NCBI RefSeq assembly: GCF_000183385.1
Contig: NC_014760.1
Location: 806,001-870,000, forward strand
From: Mycoplasmopsis bovis PG45
GTDB lineage: Bacteria > Bacillota_I > Bacilli_A > Mycoplasmatales > Metamycoplasmataceae
Reading direction: 5' to 3'
Length of the DNA stretch: 64,000 nt
Shown here piece by piece: positions 53,476 through 62,585 of this stretch. Within the stretch, counting starts at the first letter, position 1; the number at the start of each line of letters is the position of its first letter. The notes under the pieces are model-generated. The model made no database searches. It was given only the letters and a program-made list of their open reading frames with translations, and was not told where the DNA came from. The translations under genes were made by a program, and so were the position numbers.

Positions 53476-54537
53476 TTAAGCTAATTTAAGATCCTTTTTC
53501 AATTGAACAACTTCTGCTGATACCTTAGATGAGTCATAAACTCTAGGTTCATCAAAAGCAAGTATTTCACGTGGGTTGTTGATTAAAATGTCATCAATAG
53601 CTTCTTGTGAAACTCCCACTTGTTTAAGTAATGGAATAAATCTTTCGAATAAGTATGCAAAACCAAATGTTTCTTTACCTTTGGTTAAGCCATAGTTTCT
53701 TTGGTATAGAATTCTACCAGCATCTAAGCTTAAGGTTATATGTTTTTGTAACCCTTTATCAACTAGATATTTAATATGATCTGCTAATAATGAATCTGGG
53801 TAGTATTTAACTCTGTCAGGTCCATCAAAACAAATAGTTACACCTGTTTCTTTGATTATTTTTTCATAGTAATATCTATCAGGGTTTTTGTTTAAGTGTG
53901 ATAATTGAATTTTTCTAGGGTTAGCTCCAAATCCAATTAAGTGTTTTGCGACTTCTAATGCCATTGTGCCTAATTGTGTATGAACTAAGATTGGACAACC
54001 AGTAGTAATGCTTGTTCTAGCGGCCACTTCTAGTGCTTTTAATTCTAATCTATCAATTGCAGCATAACCTGTACCAGCTTTAATAATTCCGGCCTTAGCT
54101 TTTGAACGCTTAACAACTGGTCCATTATAGTTGTACTCATCCATTCCTTCTTCAACTTCAGCAACCATCATTTTAACAATGTCATCAGTTGGCACACATG
54201 CTAATCATGAACTATATTTGTCATAAAAAGCTGCTTTGTGAAAACCAGTTGACATCACAATGTTAGCTTTGCCTTTAAATGCTTCTGCAATTTCTAGCAT
54301 TCTGTAAACATCTCTACCAACATTAGGCGGGTCCATTGTAACAATTGTTTTACCACCGTGGTTAACATACTCTTGCACTTCTTTCTTAGCAGCCTCAACA
54401 TCGATCATTAAAAAGTCAGGGTGCTCATGCATTTCTGGCCCACCATTTTTAATTAAGTGATCGTGACAGTCTGTTATTCCGATTGTTTCTGCTGGAACAT
54501 CGCCAAGAACTGTTCTAACGAATTTTTCTTTTGCCAT
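53476..54537 (-). CDS. phosphotriesterase-family phosphofuranose lactonase
   Basis: This 353-residue amidohydrolase-superfamily enzyme has a binuclear metal site: GITDCHDHL (His25, His27), a carboxylated-Lys candidate in AGIIKAGTGY, ILVHTQLG (His), QLSHLNKN (His) and LSLDAGR (Asp). Close mycoplasma relatives (M. synoviae MS53_0025 and M. agalactiae MAG_6390) were shown to hydrolyse D-xylono-1,4-lactone-5-P and L-arabino-1,4-lactone-5-P. It heads the ula operon, 51 bases before the PTS EIIC gene, where UlaG (a metallo-beta-lactamase-fold lactonase) would be expected, and no UlaG is present. By inference it opens the lactone of the imported sugar-acid phosphate. Start ATG 54537, GGAGAT upstream. 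Confidence 0.88.
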
Positions 54538-54653
54538 AAATCTCCTATATTGCTTTTAAAGGCATGCGCCTTTTGAATAATGGCAGAATATCAATAAACC
54601 ATTACATAAAAATTTTACAATATGAAAATGCACAAAACTGGCGAATATTGGAA

Positions 54654-54662
54654 GAAACTTTC
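54654..54662. promoter_or_regulatory. candidate regulator half-operator
   Basis: GAAACTTTC inside TTGGAAGAAACTTTCAA, an imperfect copy of the palindrome at 54786-54798. It lies 117 bases upstream of the lactonase start. The surrounding gap 54538-54882 contains no gene. Confidence 0.35.
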
Positions 54663-54785
54663 AATTTTGCATTGATTACTTATTGCTGAGCCTTAATTAT
54701 GTCCTATATTAAATAAATATGCAAAATTAATGATTTATTATTAAAAATAATTTCCAATTTTAAATATGGTACAAATAAAATAATG

Positions 54786-54798
54786 TGGAAACTTTCCA
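54786..54798. promoter_or_regulatory. palindromic operator TGGAAACTTTCCA
   Basis: A perfect 13-base palindrome in the divergent gap between the ula-type operon and the HAD phosphatase gene. RpiR regulators commonly bind GAAA-N-TTTC-type palindromes. The same core with a different centre occurs at 25124-25136. Confidence 0.5.
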
Positions 54799-54882
54799 TA
54801 CAACTCTTTTGTGTAGCTAATGTAGTAAGTTTTTTAGTTCAAAATTAAATAAAATATTAGTACAACACTTTAGAGGTGCAAC

Positions 54883-55740
54883 ATGAACAAAATAAATCTT
54901 AACGACATAAAGTACATTTTCTTTGACCTTGATGGAACATTATTAACTAAAGATAAAGAAATAACAAAAGAAGTTACTGCAAAAATAAAAGAGTTAAATA
55001 AAACTCATCAAGTGGTGCTAAACACAGGAAGACCATGATATATGGCACAAAAATTTTATAAGCAATTAGACTTAAAAACACCATTTTTGGGCCTTAATGG
55101 TGCTTTAATATATGATTTTCAAGACAAAAAAGTTTTATATAAAAATCCAATAAATATTGAAACCAGTTTGAAACTACTTAATTTATTCTTAAAATATAAT
55201 ATTGCCTTTTTAATATATTTAGATAAAGAAATGATAGGTGTTCAAAAGTTTAAACATGAATGATTCCAAAAAGTTGTTTATCCAACTGTTTATCCTAAAA
55301 ATGAATTTAGTGCAAAGTTTACTGAAATAAATGACCCTGAAAATCAGCTAAAACTCAATACCCCAGTTATTAAATTTCTACTATTGATTGATACATTAAG
55401 TGAAAGTCAATTAAAAGAGCTTCAAAAAGAAATTACATCTGTGTCTGATGAAATCTATACAGTTAGATCTCAAAAAGCTGTTTTAGATGTTATGCCTAAA
55501 GGATCGGACAAAGGTACTGCAATTGAATGATTTAGTAAAAATTACTTAAATAATGAAAAAATATATGACTATTCGTTAATGTTTGGTGATGCTGCAAATG
55601 ATATTCCTGCATTTGAAAAAGTTGCATATTCATGCGCATTAAAATCAAGCTCATTAGAGGCTGAAAATGCTGCAAATTATGTTGTTTCATCATCAACAGA
55701 TAACGGAATAATTGAGTTTTTTGATAAACATACAAATTAA
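54883..55740 (+). CDS. HAD-superfamily Cof-type phosphatase
   Basis: This 285-residue haloacid-dehalogenase phosphatase belongs to the Cof/IIB subfamily. Motif I IFFDLDGTLL (nucleophile Asp near residue 15), motif II VVLNTGRPW near 48, motif III Lys in MPKGSDKGTAIEW near 210 and motif IV LMFGDAANDIPAFE near 236 are all present, with a large cap domain between II and III. Start ATG 54883 with GAGGTG upstream. Such enzymes dephosphorylate sugar phosphates, FMN or related metabolites; the substrate cannot be predicted. It is divergent from the lactonase operon and shares its regulatory gap. Confidence 0.9.
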
Positions 55741-55748
55741 TTATTTGC

Positions 55749-55760
55749 CTGTTTTATAGG
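55749..55760 (+). repeat. dispersed CTGTTTTAYAGG motif, copy 6
   Basis: CTGTTTTATAGG starting 9 bases after the HAD phosphatase stop codon. Confidence 0.55.
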
Positions 55761-55875
55761 ATTAATGGGGAATTATTCCCTATTTTTTACATTGATAACT
55801 AATAAAATCCATATTAAAAATGCAACCAATTTATAAAGTTGCATTTTTGTCTACTTATTTTTTTAATTTATTATA

Positions 55876-55921
55876 AATTAAGACAACAAAAATAGCCTTA
55901 AATTTTTATTTTTTACAAAAC
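55876..55921. mobile_element. IS3 terminal remnant, left of lipoprotein A
   Basis: About 46 bases matching the transposase-end terminus of the IS3 copies (ACAACAAAARTAGVCCTTAAA then ATTTTTTACAAAAC). Orientation is the same as the left ends at 5606 and 62566. Confidence 0.75.
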
Positions 55922-55974
55922 ATTATTATGTTCTAAATGCACACATACAAATTTGTTACAAATATTATTGCTGT

Positions 55975-57019
55975 TTAGATATTTTTTTTATAGGCCTTTT
56001 CCAATTTAGACTTGGTTTTTTTAAATAGTTCATCAACTTTATTTTTATTGTCGTTTTCACCATCATTATAATCAGCAACTATCGTAGGTAATAAATCAAA
56101 AAACTCTAATAAATCATTAAGGAAAATATCATCTAAACCACATTTGGAAAAGTAATCTTTATTTTCGTTTCAGCTAACACTAACTATCCTGAAAGAATCA
56201 TATAATTCTTTATTTATCTTACGCGCTGATTCCTTAGAATTTAGTTCATCTTTAATACTTTCCCCATATTTAGAAAGGGCTTTGTATAGAAAATAAATTA
56301 TCCCATTTTGACTCATAAAATTATAAATTTTGTTCTTATTGCTATCATTCATTGATTTATGCATACTGCTATTTACAGAATCAGAGCGGTTTTTTAAAAG
56401 CTTTTTTGTTAGTCTGCTTGCAACCTCTTTATGAGATTCTTTTGGCTCTGTCATTGGAGCTGGTGGGGTTGAACTGTTGTTTGGAGTTTCTGTGCTATTA
56501 TTTGTGGATGACTGATCAGTTTCCGTTTTTGGATTGCTGTCTTTGACAGTTTTGTCACTTTTATTGCTATTGTGTATAGGTTGATCATTATTGCTTGTGT
56601 TATCGCCAACATTTTGGCCTTGGCTTCCATCTTTAATTGGATTTATTACTTGCGGACTATCATTAGGCATTTCTGGAGTATTATCAGTTCTTGAGCCTGT
56701 ATTATCACTATCATTTTCGCCAGCTTTAGATCTAGATTCATCTGATTGGTCTTTTGGTGTAACAGTTGGTTCCGACTTTTCATTATTGTTTTTAGCATCT
56801 GTTGTTTTATCTACATTGCTTGAATCATCTTTGCTTTGATCACCATAAGAATTAGAGGGGGGGGGTCATCTGTTTTGAAGTTTGCGGGTCAGATTCGTTA
56901 TTTATTATCTGAACTTTTTCATTATTACCATTTTTCTTGCAAGAAGCAGCGACTAATGGCATAAGTGGTAAAAATGACAGTGAACTAAATATATTAAGCT
57001 TTTTAATTTTTTTCTTCAT
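55975..57019 (-). CDS. phase-variable lipoprotein A (G9 tract, OFF)
   Basis: Start ATG 57019 encodes MKKKIKKLNIFSSLSFLPLM followed by PLVAASC, a clear lipobox with Cys27. After about 55 codons a tract of nine C (G9 on plus, 56857-56865) is reached. With nine bases the frame ends at once (CTC TAA). With 8 or 11 it would continue as SNSYGDQSKDDSSNVDKT and run to the stop at 55975, giving about 347 residues. The distal part has a Ser/Asn/Thr/Pro linker (TETPNNSSTPPAP) and a helical C-terminal domain (YFLYKALSKYGESIKDEL). The OFF state is therefore read directly. The first about 130 residues are nearly identical to lipoprotein B downstream. It looks like a switchable surface antigen; function is unknown. 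Confidence 0.8.
56857..56865. repeat. poly-G tract (G9) in lipoprotein A
   Basis: Nine G on the plus strand; 8 or 11 would restore the lipoprotein A frame. Confidence 0.9.
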
Positions 57020-57063
57020 TTTGAGAATAACTTCCTTCGTTTATATAGTTTGTTTATTGTAAT

Positions 57064-57113
57064 AGTTTTGTAAAAAATAAAAATTTAATGCCTATTTTTT
57101 GTTGTCCTAGTTT
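57064..57113. mobile_element. IS3 terminal remnant, right of lipoprotein A (inverted)
   Basis: Reverse orientation of the same IS3 terminus: GTTTTGTAAAAAATAAAAAT, then TTTGTTGTCCTAGTTTA at the outer end. With the remnant at 55876-55921 it brackets lipoprotein A. Confidence 0.75.
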
Positions 57114-57153
57114 ACTGCGAGTCAATTTCTTTGTTCTAGTTTATTTTGATCTG

Positions 57154-58478
57154 TTACTTGCTTTTTTTCGGATCTTCAAAATAATTTATTGAATTAATAA
57201 TTGTTTCAGGTAAATTATTATTATCTAAAATAGCATTTCTTTTAAAATATTGTGCATTTAAAAGTTTTTTAGGTAAATGGCTTTCTCATGATTTTAATGA
57301 CTTATTAAATTTTGAGTTGGCAAACATTCCATAAACAGATTTTATACTTTTAGGTTCTCATTTGTCTAAATCACTATTAAATTTTATTGCTCCTGAAAAC
57401 ATATTGTCCATTGATTTTACATTTTTAACATTTCAAAAATTAAGATTTTGATTAAAATTTTTAGCATCCCAAAACATCCCTGACATTTCAGTAACATTAG
57501 ATGTATTTCAATTTGATATGTTTTGATTAAAATTATTTGCACCAGTAAACATATATTCCATTGATACTGCAGAATCTGTATTTCAACCACTAATATCATG
57601 ATTAAATTTAGTTGCATCTCTAAATACGCCAATAAAATACTTAATATTTGATGTATCTCATTTATCTAGATTTTCAATTGTTTCTTGTTCTGATTTTTCA
57701 AATGCTTCACTTAAGGAAGAAATAAATTTAGGAAGATGTTGTGGAACTTTATTTGTAGATGGCATAAATTTTTCTATTTTACCTTCTTTATCATAACCAA
57801 TTGATGTTGCTTCGTTGCCATTGTATTTAGTTTCTGAAAAAATAGGTCAAACCTTGCCAAATGGCAATACTTGTTCGTTGCTAGAATCATTTAGTTTTAT
57901 AACAAAAGGAGGATTTTCAGAACCTGGTGTAGGTCTAGTATTTTGGTCGCTGACTAGTTTAAGGTTATTATTAGGAATTTTAGATTTAAGTTTTTCAAAG
58001 ATATCCTTATAAGATCAATTTGCTCAAATATAATTTTCAAAATCTTTTTTTCATGTATCTAGTGCTTCCTTGAGAGCAGGATCTAGCACTTGTTTCTCTT
58101 TTAATTTCTCTTCCTTATCTATTTTCTTCTTTTCTTCTTCATCATTATTCATTGGGGTTGTATTACCATTATCATTTTTGCCAGCCTCAGATCTAGATTT
58201 ATCTGATTGGTCTTTTGGTGTAACAGTTGGTTCCGACTTTTCATTATTGTTTTTAGCATCTGTTGTTTTATCTACATTACTTGAATCATCTTTGCTTTGA
58301 TTACCATAAGAATTAGGGGGGGGGTCATCTGTTTTGAAGTTTGCGGGTTAGATTCGTTATTTATTATCTGAACTTTTTCATCATTACCATTTTTCTTACA
58401 AGAAGCTGCAACTAATGGCATAAGTGGTAAAAATGACAGTGAACTAAATATATTAAACTTTTTAATTTTTTTCTTCAT
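57154..58478 (-). CDS. phase-variable DUF285 lipoprotein B (G9 tract, OFF)
   Basis: Start ATG 58478 gives MKKKIKKFNIFSSLSFLPLM then PLVAASC (Cys27). A nine-C tract (58316-58324 on plus) is followed by TAATTCTTATGG. With nine bases translation enters a wrong frame and stops after about 68 codons; with 7 or 10 it would continue NSYGNQSKDDSSNVDKTT and stay open to 57154 (about 441 residues). I checked this frame codon by codon. The distal part is rich in TGA-Trp and shows repeated DUF285/BspA-like units (FNHDISGWNTDSAVSMEYMF, FNQNISNWNTSNVTEMSGMF, FNQNLNFWNVKNVKSMDNMF). Mycoplasma DUF285 proteins are surface lipoproteins. This copy is switched OFF here. Confidence 0.82.
58316..58324. repeat. poly-G tract (G9) in lipoprotein B
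   Basis: Nine G on the plus strand; 7 or 10 would restore the lipoprotein B frame. Confidence 0.9.
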
Positions 58479-58690
58479 TTTGAGAATAACTTCCTTTATT
58501 TATATAGTTTATTTATTGTAATATCTGGGAAATGACTATTTTATACCATAAAACAAAAAACACAATATTTAGTTGGAATAAAATTTTTAGCATTTTTTCA
58601 TTTTTTCATCTTTCATACCATATAGTAATAAGCAATTAATTGATACAATTATTTTATATACACTAACTATGTTTTTACAGGATATTCTGT

Positions 58691-58867
58691 ATGCAATTAA
58701 GTTATTGCCTGAAAATGCTTAGAATTAACATTCAATTTTTAGGAGCGACATTAAATAAATTAGGGCGAAAAGAATATGCTAAATCAGTAATTATGAATAG
58801 TATATTAGTGATTTATAAAACTGTTTTACAGGAGTATTTGTCGACTAAACCAACTAACTATAATTAG
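58691..58867 (+). CDS. possible 58-residue ORF directly upstream of fic
   Basis: From ATG 58691 the frame reads MQLSYCLKMLRINIQFLGAT and continues LNKLGRKEYAKSVIMNSILV to TAG at 58865. The composition looks coding (Leu/Lys/Ile with Gly and Tyr), and the stop is only four bases before the ATG that opens the G9 tract of the fic gene. Against it: no ribosome site precedes ATG 58691 or the internal ATG 58715, and the dispersed CTGTTTTACAGG motif falls within the frame. I recognise no family; it lacks the Ser/Thr-xxx-Glu-Gly/Asn motif of FicA-type antitoxins. It could be a leader peptide, a coupled small protein or chance. Confidence 0.3.
   Translation: MQLSYCLKMLRINIQFLGATLNKLGRKEYAKSVIMNSILVIYKTVLQEYLSTKPTNYN
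58821..58832 (+). repeat. dispersed CTGTTTTAYAGG motif, copy 7
   Basis: CTGTTTTACAGG about 40 bases upstream of the fic G9 tract. Confidence 0.5.
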
Positions 58868-58873
58868 AAAAAT

Positions 58874-58882
58874 GGGGGGGGG
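58874..58882. repeat. poly-G tract (G9) at the fic start
   Basis: Nine G whose first G belongs to ATG 58872. The tract is therefore either codons 1-4 of a longer Fic start or the ribosome-site region of ATG 58887, four bases after the tract. Confidence 0.85.
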
Positions 58883-58886
58883 CTAT

Positions 58887-59786
58887 ATGTATATTTCAGT
58901 AGAAGAAGCTTGCAATAAATGAAATATAACAAGAGATGCATTGCTTGAACTTTTGAATGAAAATAAAATATTTGGTGCAGTACTCAACAATAATAATGAA
59001 TATGAAATTCCAATGTATGCTGAAAACCCATATGAACTATCTAATAAAAATTTGTTGGATATCATTGACCAAAAATTAAAACAATTAAACAAGCTTAGAG
59101 AGCTTTGTTTTTCTGAAAAAAATAGATTTTTAAATGATTTTTCAATAGAAAACACATTTAATTCTAATGCTATTGAAGGCAGCACACTGACACTAAGAGA
59201 AACTGTGCTAGCTCTTCAAGGAATCACAATTGACACTAAGCCATTAAAATACCATTTAGATGCTATAGGACACAAACAAGCTTTTGATTATATTTTAGAG
59301 CTAGTTGATAACAATGAAGAATTAACTGAAAGAAGAATAAAAGACATTCATTTTTTAGTTCTTGCAAATAAAAGGGTTGACGCTGGCAGGTATAGAAATA
59401 TGCAGGTTTCAATTTTAGGATCAGAGCACAAGCCTACATCGCCTTACTTAATTGAATCAAAAATGAAACAACTTTTAGACGAGTATAAAAACTCAACTGA
59501 AAATTTAATTGTAAAAATAGCTAAATTCCATTTAGATTTTGAATCTATTCATCCTTTTATTGATGGTAATGGCAGAACAGGCAGATTATTACTTAACCTA
59601 GAATTAATGAAAAACGGATTCCCACCTATTGACATTAAATACACAAATAGAACAAAATACTACCAGTGCTTTGATGACTACCATATAACTAATAGCCCGT
59701 CAAGTATGGTTGATTTAATTGCTAACTATTTAATAATTCAACTTAATTATCAAATAGATATAAGAAATCAAGGAACTTCTAATTAA
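58887..59786 (+). CDS. Fic-domain protein, class II, with G9 tract at its start
   Basis: This 299-residue protein (304 if ATG 58872 is used) carries the Fic core HPFIDGNGRTGR at His222, the active site for AMPylation (or related transfer) of target proteins. An N-terminal inhibitory helix is present: SNAIEG at Ser93-Gly98 matches the [S/T]xxxE[G/N] motif that self-inhibits class II Fic proteins. Upstream is a small winged-helix-like region; the C-terminus binds nothing recognisable. Two starts share the frame: ATG 58872, whose G begins the G9 tract, and ATG 58887, for which the G tract acts as the Shine-Dalgarno. Any non-multiple-of-three slippage would abolish the first start and alter spacing of the second. 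Surrounded by phase-variable genes. Target unknown. Confidence 0.85.
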
Positions 59787-59849
59787 TAAAATATTATAAA
59801 TATGTAATTCTATTCACTAAACTTTACTAAAACACTTTGAAAGGCATAT

Positions 59850-61709
59850 ATGAAAGCAAACTTATTTAAACATATTGAACTTCTATTAAAAACGAATTCT
59901 AGATATTTATCTGAGGATGACAAACTGCTTAAAGCCAAGATTTATGAAGATGCAATGAGAATGGATAAGCAATTAATCAAAATTCTTATATCAGATGATT
60001 TAGTTAAAGATGTTTTCTTCATTAATGTTGATGGAGTATTAGTTTTTGATAAACATAAATTTGCCAAATTCATTGATTCCAAGGAGTTTTTGGAAAATTC
60101 ATACACTTCTTATGCTAATAAAATTGGATTAACTTCAGGCGATGAGTTTATCTCTAGATCTAGCGCCGTTGTTCTAGACTTCCCATTTAAAGATTGTTAT
60201 TTAGGGGGGGGGGGCAACTAAAGACGATCAAAAAAGACAAGAGATCTTCTTTAATGAACTAATTGCAAATGATGAAGTAAGACAGATGCTTTCTCCTAAG
60301 GTTCTTGGTAGTGCTATAAAATACAGCAAGAACGGAATTGAAGAAATTAATCAATTTGATGAAAATGATAATTTAATCATCAAAGGCAATAACCTGATTG
60401 CGTTAGCTAGCCTGCTTAAAAGATATGAAGGCAAAGTTAAATGCATTTATATAGATCCACCATATAATACTGGCAATGATTCTTTTAACTACAACGATAA
60501 ATTTAATCATTCTTCATGATTAGTATTTATGAAGAATAGATTAGAATTAGCTAAAAGATTATTGAGAGATGATGGTGTTATTTGAGTAAGTCTAGATGAC
60601 AATCAGGCACATTATTGTAAGATTATTATGGATGAAATTTTTGGAAGCTCAAATTTCGTCAACGACGTCATTTGAAATTCAACAAAATCTGTAACTAACA
60701 CAGCAATAATTTCAAACTCGCATACTCACACTTTATTATTTTTTAATAAGAAAGAATATTTTATTAAAAATAGAAATAAATTTAGACTTGAGGAAGATGG
60801 GGAAGGCTTTTCTAATCCAGATAATGATCCGAGAGGCCCTTGAAAAGCTGATCCTTTCCAGGTAGGTGGTTGAAGACCTAATCAACAATATGAAATAAGA
60901 AATCCCAAAACTGGTGTTATATATCGTCCTAATGAAAATTGCAGTTGAAAAAATGAATATAACAAATTCATAGAATTATGAAATGATAATAGAATAATTT
61001 TTGGAGTTGATGGAAATAGTGGACCACAAAGAAAAAGATTTTTATATGAGGCAAAAGAAAAGGGCAAGGTTGTAAAAACTATATGAGATGACGTTGGCAC
61101 TACCACAAATGGGACACAACATATTAAAAGTCTCTTTGGCAAATCAATTTTTAGCAGCCCAAAACCTGAACAGCTAATAAAAAAATAATGGACCTATCTA
61201 CTTCAGAATCCGACATAGTTCTTGATTTCTTCCTAGGCTCTGGTACAACAGCTGCTGTTGCTCACAAAATGAATAGAAGGTATATTGGAATTGAGCAGAT
61301 GGACTATATCCAAGATATCACTGTTGAAAGACTAAAAAAAGTAATTGATGGTGAACAAGGCGGAATTTCTAAGTTAGTTAATTGGCAAGGCGGTGGCAGT
61401 TTTGTTTATTGTGAATTATTAGAAAATTCACAAAAGTTGATCAATGAAGTACAAAAAGCTGATGAATCAAACATTGCACAAGTCAAAAACAAAGTATTCT
61501 CTGATGACAGGATAATTCCTTATATAACAACAAGCGAGTTGCAACAAATTAATGATGAATTTAACGTTTTAAACATACGTGACAAAAAGCAAATACTAAT
61601 TAAATTAATTGACAAAAACAGATTGTATGTAAACTTTTCTGATATGTATGATGAAGCTTATTCAGTTTCTGAGACTGATAAGAACTTTACCAATTCGTTT
61701 TACAAGTAG
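59850..61709 (+). CDS. phase-variable type III DNA methyltransferase (Mod1), OFF
   Basis: This is a beta-class N6-adenine Mod subunit of about 619 codons. Start ATG 59850 (GAAAGG upstream). The frame meets an 11-G tract at 60204-60214 and stops three codons later (GGGGN stop); 10 or 7 G would give GGGATKDDQKRQ and keep the gene open. Motif IV CIYIDPPYNTGNDSFNYNDK follows near residue 200, then a target-recognition region, and motif I VLDFFLGSGTTAAVAHK near residue 455. A second break lies at about 61181: an A7 run, where eight A would join LIKK to IMDLSTSESD. The gene is thus OFF twice over, unless the A run also slips. No Res subunit follows; the next gene is a second mod. Confidence 0.8.
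60204..60214. repeat. poly-G tract (G11) in mod1
   Basis: Eleven G; 10 or 7 would restore the mod1 reading frame. Confidence 0.9.
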
Positions 61710-61718
61710 AGACTCATT

Positions 61719-62585
61719 ATGAAAACAAGTACCTATAAAGCTGTTTTTGAGCTCTTAATCTCTAGTAACAAATACTTATCAGAAACAAAAAAGCTACTAA
61801 AGACTAAAGTCTATGAAGATACTATGAAACTTGATCAACACTTATTGGATTTACTTTTGTCAAATCAACTTATAACTGAAACATTTTTTACAAAAACTAA
61901 AAATGCTCTGGTTTTTAATCAAAATAAATTTGCTAAATTCATTGATTCAAAGGAATTTTTGGAAGATTCATACACTTCTTATGCTAATAAAATTGGCTTA
62001 ACTTCAGGCGATGAGTTTATCTCTAGATCTAGCGGTGTTGTTCTAGACTTCCCATTTAAAGATTGTTATTTAGGGGGAGGGTCAACTAAAGACGATCAAA
62101 AAAGACAAGAGATCTTCTTTAATGAACTAATTGCAAATGATGAAGTAAGACAGATGCTTTCTCCTAAGGTTCTTGGCAGTGCTAAAAAATACAGCAAGAA
62201 CGGAATTGAAGAAATTAATCAATTTAGTGAAAATGATAATTTAATCATCAAAGGCAATAATCTGATTGCCTTAGCTAGCCTGCTTAAAAGATATGAAGGC
62301 AAGGTTAAGTGCATTTATATAGACCCGCCATATAATACCGGCAATGATTCTTTTAACTACAACGATAAATTTAATCATTCTTCATGATTAGTGTTTATGA
62401 AGAACAGATTAGAATTGGCTAAGAGATTATTAAGAGATGATGGTGTTATTTTTGTCCAATGTGATGATAATGAGCAAGCCTATTTAAAAGTGCTAATGGA
62501 TGAGATTTTTGAAAAAAATAATCATTATGGCACAATGATTCAAATAAAAAAAAGCACTCAAAATAAACTAGGACAACAAAAGTAG
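61719..62585 (+). pseudogene. type III DNA methyltransferase (Mod2), truncated by IS3
   Basis: Second mod gene, 9 bases after mod1. The first about 115 codons diverge from mod1, then FIDSKEFLE...SYTSYANKIGL onward is nearly identical through motif IV (YIDPPYNTGND) until about residue 245. At the place of the mod1 G11 tract the sequence is GGGGGAGGG (62073-62081), which keeps the frame and is far less prone to slip, so this copy was locked ON. After about 280 codons the gene runs into an IS3 terminus (ACTAGGACAAC) and stops at 62583. The target-recognition domain and motif I are lost, so no active enzyme is made. Confidence 0.85.

Noticed and set aside
55532-55735. Minus-strand ORF rich in Gln/His/Leu opposite the HAD phosphatase
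   Set aside because: Antisense shadow of a gene with intact HAD motifs.
57417-57632. Minus-strand ORF within lipoprotein B
   Set aside because: Wrong frame for the DUF285 repeats. The repeat-bearing frame is open from 58316 to 57154 and explains the region.
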